A stretch of 8,512 nt of DNA from JANXDG01 sp964561135 (GTDB lineage Bacteria > Elusimicrobiota > Endomicrobiia > DTEH01): assembly GCA_964561135.1 (NCBI GenBank), contig CAZLOB010000028.1, positions 1 to 8,512 on the forward strand, given 5' to 3'. The translations under genes and the position numbers were made by a program. Under the pieces are notes generated by a model. The model was not told the DNA's origin. It did not search any database and was given only the letters and a program-made list of their open reading frames with translations. Of the stretch, positions 1-6,000 are shown one piece after another. Each line of letters opens with the position of its first letter. Position 1 is the first letter of the stretch.

Positions 1-3000
1 TTCAACGGCGGGGTAAACATCGGTGAATATGGTGAGTATGTACTTGTTATAGTTTCCCACGGGATTAATAAGGTCCCACCTTCTGAAGGCAAAGTATGTA
101 CTTTATATTGTATGTCATATATTTGTGAACCTGTGTCGTAGAAGTCAATATCGTATCCGTCGAATTTAACAGAATTTGTCCATGATGGTGTAATTGTGAT
201 TTCTGTATTAACCATTATTGGTGTTATGGTATCAATTGTAATTGCGTAAGTTGATGAATACATTGAGAAGTTACCTGCAGCATCTTTCGCTTTTGTCCTC
301 CACCAATAGTCACCAGTAGATAGTGGTTCAACAGGTTGGAAGTACGAAGTTGTGACTTCTTGCGAGATGACCGTTGTTGTGAAGAACTGTTCAGTTGAAA
401 TTTCTATTATGTAGGATACAACTTCGTTTTCTTGTGGATGTGTCCAGTCGAACGCAGGTGTTTGGTTGTTTGTCACAGTTCCGTCTTCAGGTAAAACTAA
501 AATTGGAGCAGCTAGTGGTGTTGTATCAATGATTACTGAAAAAGTTGCTAACCATAAACTATAATTTCCAGCGTAATCTTTTGCTCTTACCCTCCAGAAG
601 TATAAACCTTCGGATAGAGTGAGGGTCAACGATGAAACTTTTATCCCTGTTGACGAGTAAAAGATGGTTAAGAATTGGTCAGTTGAGATTTGTAGGTCAT
701 AACTGTCAAGCCCTGAGTGAGTATCAGTTACATCACTCCAGTCGAAATTAACTGTTGTACTTGATAAAGCCGTGCTGTCTGCTGGAGAGACCAAAGTTGG
801 TGCAGCCGGAGCAACAACATCTTTCCTGATAAAGAATGCATCAACCCATGTTGATGTGTTCCCTGCTAAGTCAGTTATACGAACTGAGACATAATTTGTC
901 CCGTTTTGTAATAACGCGAAATCTACAGACCAGTTTGTAATATAGTAAGTAGCATTTATACTGATAGCAGTAGTTGTCCATGGGATAAGTTGAGAACCTG
1001 TTTGTCCAGTTGAAGTCCAGACAATGTATTCAAACTTGTCAAGACTGTAGAATTCGTCAAATGCGTCAACATCGTAACCTGTTAGCTTAGGTGAGTTACG
1101 CCATATTAAATCACCACCAAGCTCGTTGTTTGAAATTGTTGGTTTTGAAGTGTCAATTATGACTGCTTGTGTAGTTGACCATAACGAGAAATTACCAGCG
1201 ATATCCTTTGCTCTTACACGCCAGTAATGTATACCGTCAAATCGTGTTATTGTAGTTTCAGAAGTTGTTACTGTTATAGTTGATACAACAGTCTCAAAGT
1301 TTATATCTGTTGAGATTACAAGTTGGTAAAATTCAACCCCGGAAGCGGTGTCAATTGAATCTGTCCAATCATAAGTGATAGTTATGTAATTAGTTACAGC
1401 GTTGTCTGCAGGTGAGACAAGTGTTGGTGTTGATGGTACTGTGGTGTCTTTTAAAACATAGAATACATTTTCACCGATTGTAGTGTTTCCTGCACCATCA
1501 AAAACTTTTACATGAATATAGTTGACCCCTTCTCTAAGTGGATCCCAGTTTGATGATGTCAAAGTCCATGGTGTTGTATAGGAGTTTATGTTTGATGGAA
1601 ATATTAAGTTGTCAGTCCAAGGAAGGATAGTTTCTGAAGTTTCATTAGGCGCGATTGTTGCTTTTATCTGGAATTTATGTAAATAAGAACCGCCTGTATC
1701 AGCAAAGGTAACATTATAACTTCCTGTGTTAGCATTTCTCCAGGTGTCATCTCCTGGCTGTAGGTCTGTTATTGTTGGTGGGATGATGTCATGTCTATCA
1801 AGTGCTAAATGAGCACATTCTTTAGCTGCAACGGAAACTGTTAGTTCATGAACTGTTTTCCCGGTCCATGTTGTACCAGTCCAGTTGATAGTGGTTAAAT
1901 CCGCGGCTTGGTCAATAATATAGCAAATTATTTTGTTTTGGTTCGGGTCAGGAATAAGACCAAGCCAGTTTATATCACCTGCAAGTGCTAAAGTTCCAGC
2001 TGGTGTTTTTGGTGCATTGGATGGTGATGCATATTCACCTGTTATCGGGTTATGCCAGCCGAGCTCTTCCGACCACGCAATGAATGATATCTCCCTTGCA
2101 GCAGAATCGCCACCAACTATAATACACCTACCTGAGTCCTTCTCCCAGGCAACATCAGTACATCTTGCAGCATTGGTTTCCATATCAGTATCCTCTGCTG
2201 GTAGTGCACCCCAAGTAGTACCATTCCATATACATACATTCCAGTCACGAGCACCATCAATTGAAGTCATACCAATATAATTTGAGTTATCTCTTGGATC
2301 AGAAGCAAGCGCAAGCCAGATTGCTGTTGTAGCAATATTAGGTCCAGCAGCTGATTGAACAACCCACGCATTTGCTGTTGATGACCACAAGGAATATCTT
2401 GTTGCTGTTCCTTCGCCCCAGAGAATCATACATCTGTTATTTTGTTTTTCCCAAGCTAAGTCAAAACACTCTCTTGAAGCAATTGCAGCTGAGAGTGTCG
2501 GAACATAAGTTGAAATAGATAAGAATGTGTTTGTGTCACCATCCCATAGCGCACAGAATATGTCTGAGTTTGAATCTAATGCAGCAAGCATAATTTGGTT
2601 TGAATTTAGTCTTGGTTCAAGTCGTAGCCAGTAGACAGCACCTGAGGTTCCAGTTAAAGTTAGGTTTGTTGGACCAATAACCCAGGCAGCTGCTGTCGCT
2701 GACCATACACGGTATTGTATTACTCCAGCAGTGCCATTGTAATATGCAATCAAACATCTACCAGAATTCTGTTCATACGCTAAATCGCAATTTCTTACAG
2801 CATCCGGCATATTGTTTGTCGTTGAATTAAGTTGATCTATATACTCCCAGGTTGTTCCATTCCATCGGATAAGATATACATTACCTAATGCTTCTACTGC
2901 TGTATCTCCATCACCTGTTTTTAATAACGCTAACTTTTCATCACGAAGTAGCGGACATGCTGCCATCCTCACAAATTCAATCCTATGGTCTGACGGGAAA

Positions 3001-6000
3001 GGAATAGTAGGACCTGTCCCTACGGCACCCCAATCCGGTGGTACCCAGCGGCGAACCTTCGGTACATTTGATGTCCCACTACCCCAGACTAAATGTCCAG
3101 TTGCAGCACCTGGCGGTGCAGGACAACTTGAAGACGAGTTTGAAGTAGAGTAATTCCCTGCTTTATCAAATGTTCGTATCATGAAGTAATACGTAGAATC
3201 AATATTTAATCCACCGATTATATATTCCTCCATTGAGCCAACAGGTGAAGGTGGGAACGGATTTTCAATTGTCACAGGTTCTGGTGTCATATCATCCCAT
3301 CCGCTTGGCGGTTCGTTCTCCCAGTATCTTATTACATAATACCCAGCATATTCATCTCCTTCTACATAAGTTCCGACTAAATTACCAGTAAGTTCGTTAT
3401 CTCCAGGTGCAAGCCAGGTGAGTCTAATCTGTCCTTGGAAACCACCGGGTTCTGCTGATAGTGTTGTTATGGCAAACGGTGCAATGGTATCAGGTTTTGC
3501 TTGTACCTGGTTTGATAACGCTAAAATCGAGGTATTGCCTGCAGCATCCTTTGATTTTACTGCAATGTAGTAGTATCTACCTTGCGATAGTCCAGTGATT
3601 ACTTTTGATTCTGTGGTCCCTGGTTCCTGTGGTGTCCAGGACTGAGCGAAAGTTCGCACATTCGGGTCTGTATCAAAGTTTGTTTCATCAATTGTGAAAG
3701 TAGCAAACTTGACTATGTATTCCTGAACACCGCTACCAGGGGACGGGTCTGAAGGTGCTGTCCAGGTTAGGTTTATTTCACCTTCGTTTACACCTGTAGT
3801 TGCTGTTAAATCTGTGATCTGTGCCGGTGGGACAGTGTCTTTCTTAACATAAAATACATCGTTTACAACTTTTTCATTACCTGCGAAATCATAACAACGA
3901 ACTGAGATATAGTTGTATCCTTGAACCAACGCAGCAAAATCTATTGACCAGTTGGTTTCATATGAACTTTCGTTTAAAGATGTGAATATTGGAGTCCAGG
4001 GTTTAACTAAAGTTCCTGACTGACCTTGTTCTGTGTAGACAATGTATTCCGCTTTGTCTAATAACGAAGTATAGTCATAGAAATCAACATTGTATGTTCT
4101 ACCACTAGTGTACCAAGTTTCATCATCAGGTTCGTTATCAACTATACTAGGAGCAGTTGTATCTTTTCTAACAAAGAATACATCTATATAAGTTGAAGTA
4201 TTACCAACAATATCAACACAGCGAACTGATACATAATTATCTTCGCCTTCAACAAGTGCATCCCATGTTTCAGGTTTTAGTTGCCAATCTTCAGTATAAA
4301 AATTTGTATGTGTTGTGACGACTGTCCTCCAGTCGTCCCTTAAAACACCGCTTAAGTTTGGTTGAGAATATACAATCGTCTGAAAGTACGACACACCGGA
4401 TAAAAGATCTTTAAAATCTACATCGTAATATGCAACATTTGTGTTTCTCCAAATTAAATCTCCGAGTTGGTTGTCAACTACTTCAGGTGGTTCAACATCT
4501 TTTAAAATTCTAAATGCGTCAATATAAGTTGATGTATTACCTGCAAAATCGCTTACACGAACAGAGACATAATTAGTCCCGTTCTGTAACAACCCGAAAT
4601 TAACTTCCCAGTTGTCAACGAAATAAGTTGTCCCCAAGTTTATAGCAACAGTTGTCCACGGGATTAAGTTTGTACCAGTTAAACCTGTTGATGTCCATAC
4701 ACAGTATTCAAATTTATCTAATTTATCTGTTCTTCCTGCTGAAATTTTATCAAACGCGTCAACATCGTATGTTCTTGGCGTGTTCCTCCAGGTTGAATCA
4801 CCGCCAGATTCATAATTGACAATTTCAGGCGTAGTTGTATCTTTTAAAATATAGAAAACATAGTAAGTTGAAATATTACCTGCGATATCTGTTAACCTGA
4901 CAAAGACATAGTTTGTTGTGTATTCAACTAAAGGTGTAAAATCAACGGACCAGTTAGTGGTATAAGTTGGTGATGAAATACCTGTTGCTATTGTTCGCCA
5001 GGTTAAAATATTAGGCACAGCAACTTCTGCAACTACAGTTGTTGTATGGACACAATATTCTGCTTTTGAAAGCCAGGAGAGGTCGTCTAAGAAATCAACA
5101 TCGTATCCACCTGCTCGTGCTTCCTTACGCCAAGTTTCGTCACCGCCAAAAGCAAATTCGTTGTAACTAACAATCGCTGGGATTGTGTCTTTCTTAACAT
5201 AGAACACATTTTCAACAGTTGTAGTTGTCCCAGCTCTGTCCCACACACGAACTGAAACATAATTCCAGGATGATTTACAAGCATCAAAATCTATGTCCCA
5301 GTTTTGAGTATACGAGTTAACATTTGTGGATATGAAAATATATGTCCAATCCTTGATTACTTCGTCTTCAATGTTTGGTCCTGCACGGATTATGTATTGT
5401 GCAGAATCAAGTCCTGAGGCTGGGTCTGAGAAATAGACAGGGTATCCACCAGGTCTTACTGTGTTTCTCCAAGTGCCATCTCCGGGTTCGTTATCAGTAA
5501 CAGTTGGTCCTGTAAAGTCAGCTACAGTTTGTGATTCCGGCGGTGTCGTTGAAGCTGGTGGGTCAGGTTCGTCACTGTTCCCTGCAAGGTCAAATGTAAC
5601 AATTCTAAACCTATAAATTCCTTCAGTTGCTGCTGTGAAAGTTATTGGGTTTGTTGTAGTTGTGGTATAAAGTGTCCATGTATATGGTGGCTCAGTTTGT
5701 AGTGTGTAGTAGAGCTTGGAGTACTGTATCCCTGAAGGACCATCATCTACTGCTGTGTAGGGAATATTGAAAGTGCTGGTTGATGCGAAAGCAGGTGCTT
5801 CAGCAGTTCCTATTGGTGGCTGTGTATCTTTTAGAATGTAGAAAGCAGATGTCAAGATTGTGGTTGACCCTGCTATATCAATAACACGAACCGAAATATA
5901 GTTTGTACCCGGATGTAAAAGTGTCCATTGTTCCTCAGTTAACATCCAGTTGTCCGTGTATGAAGATTCACCTGAGATTGAGACACCGCCGTCAGACCAG

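Noticed and set aside
1933..2280. Plus-strand open frame of 115 codons
   Set aside because: It lies antisense to the propeller coding region, which is supported by clear blade repeats on the minus strand. It has no recognisable domain and no upstream regulatory context.
1788..3110. Sialidase or kelch repeats in the propeller region
   Set aside because: WNGTTW was considered as an Asp-box relative, but the S-x-D-x-G-x-x-W pattern is absent and no catalytic Arg triad can be placed. Kelch double-Gly motifs are also absent.
5087..5287. Minus-strand open frame of 66 codons
   Set aside because: It is in a different phase from the giant frame and overlaps modules 10 and 11, whose motifs are intact. 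It is a shadow frame.
5517..5825. Possible frameshift or fusion point where module 9 departs from the neighbouring repeat type
   Set aside because: The frame is continuous on both sides (Asp codons at 5826-5828 and 5517-5519 are in phase), and the module itself has a coherent Ig-like pattern.
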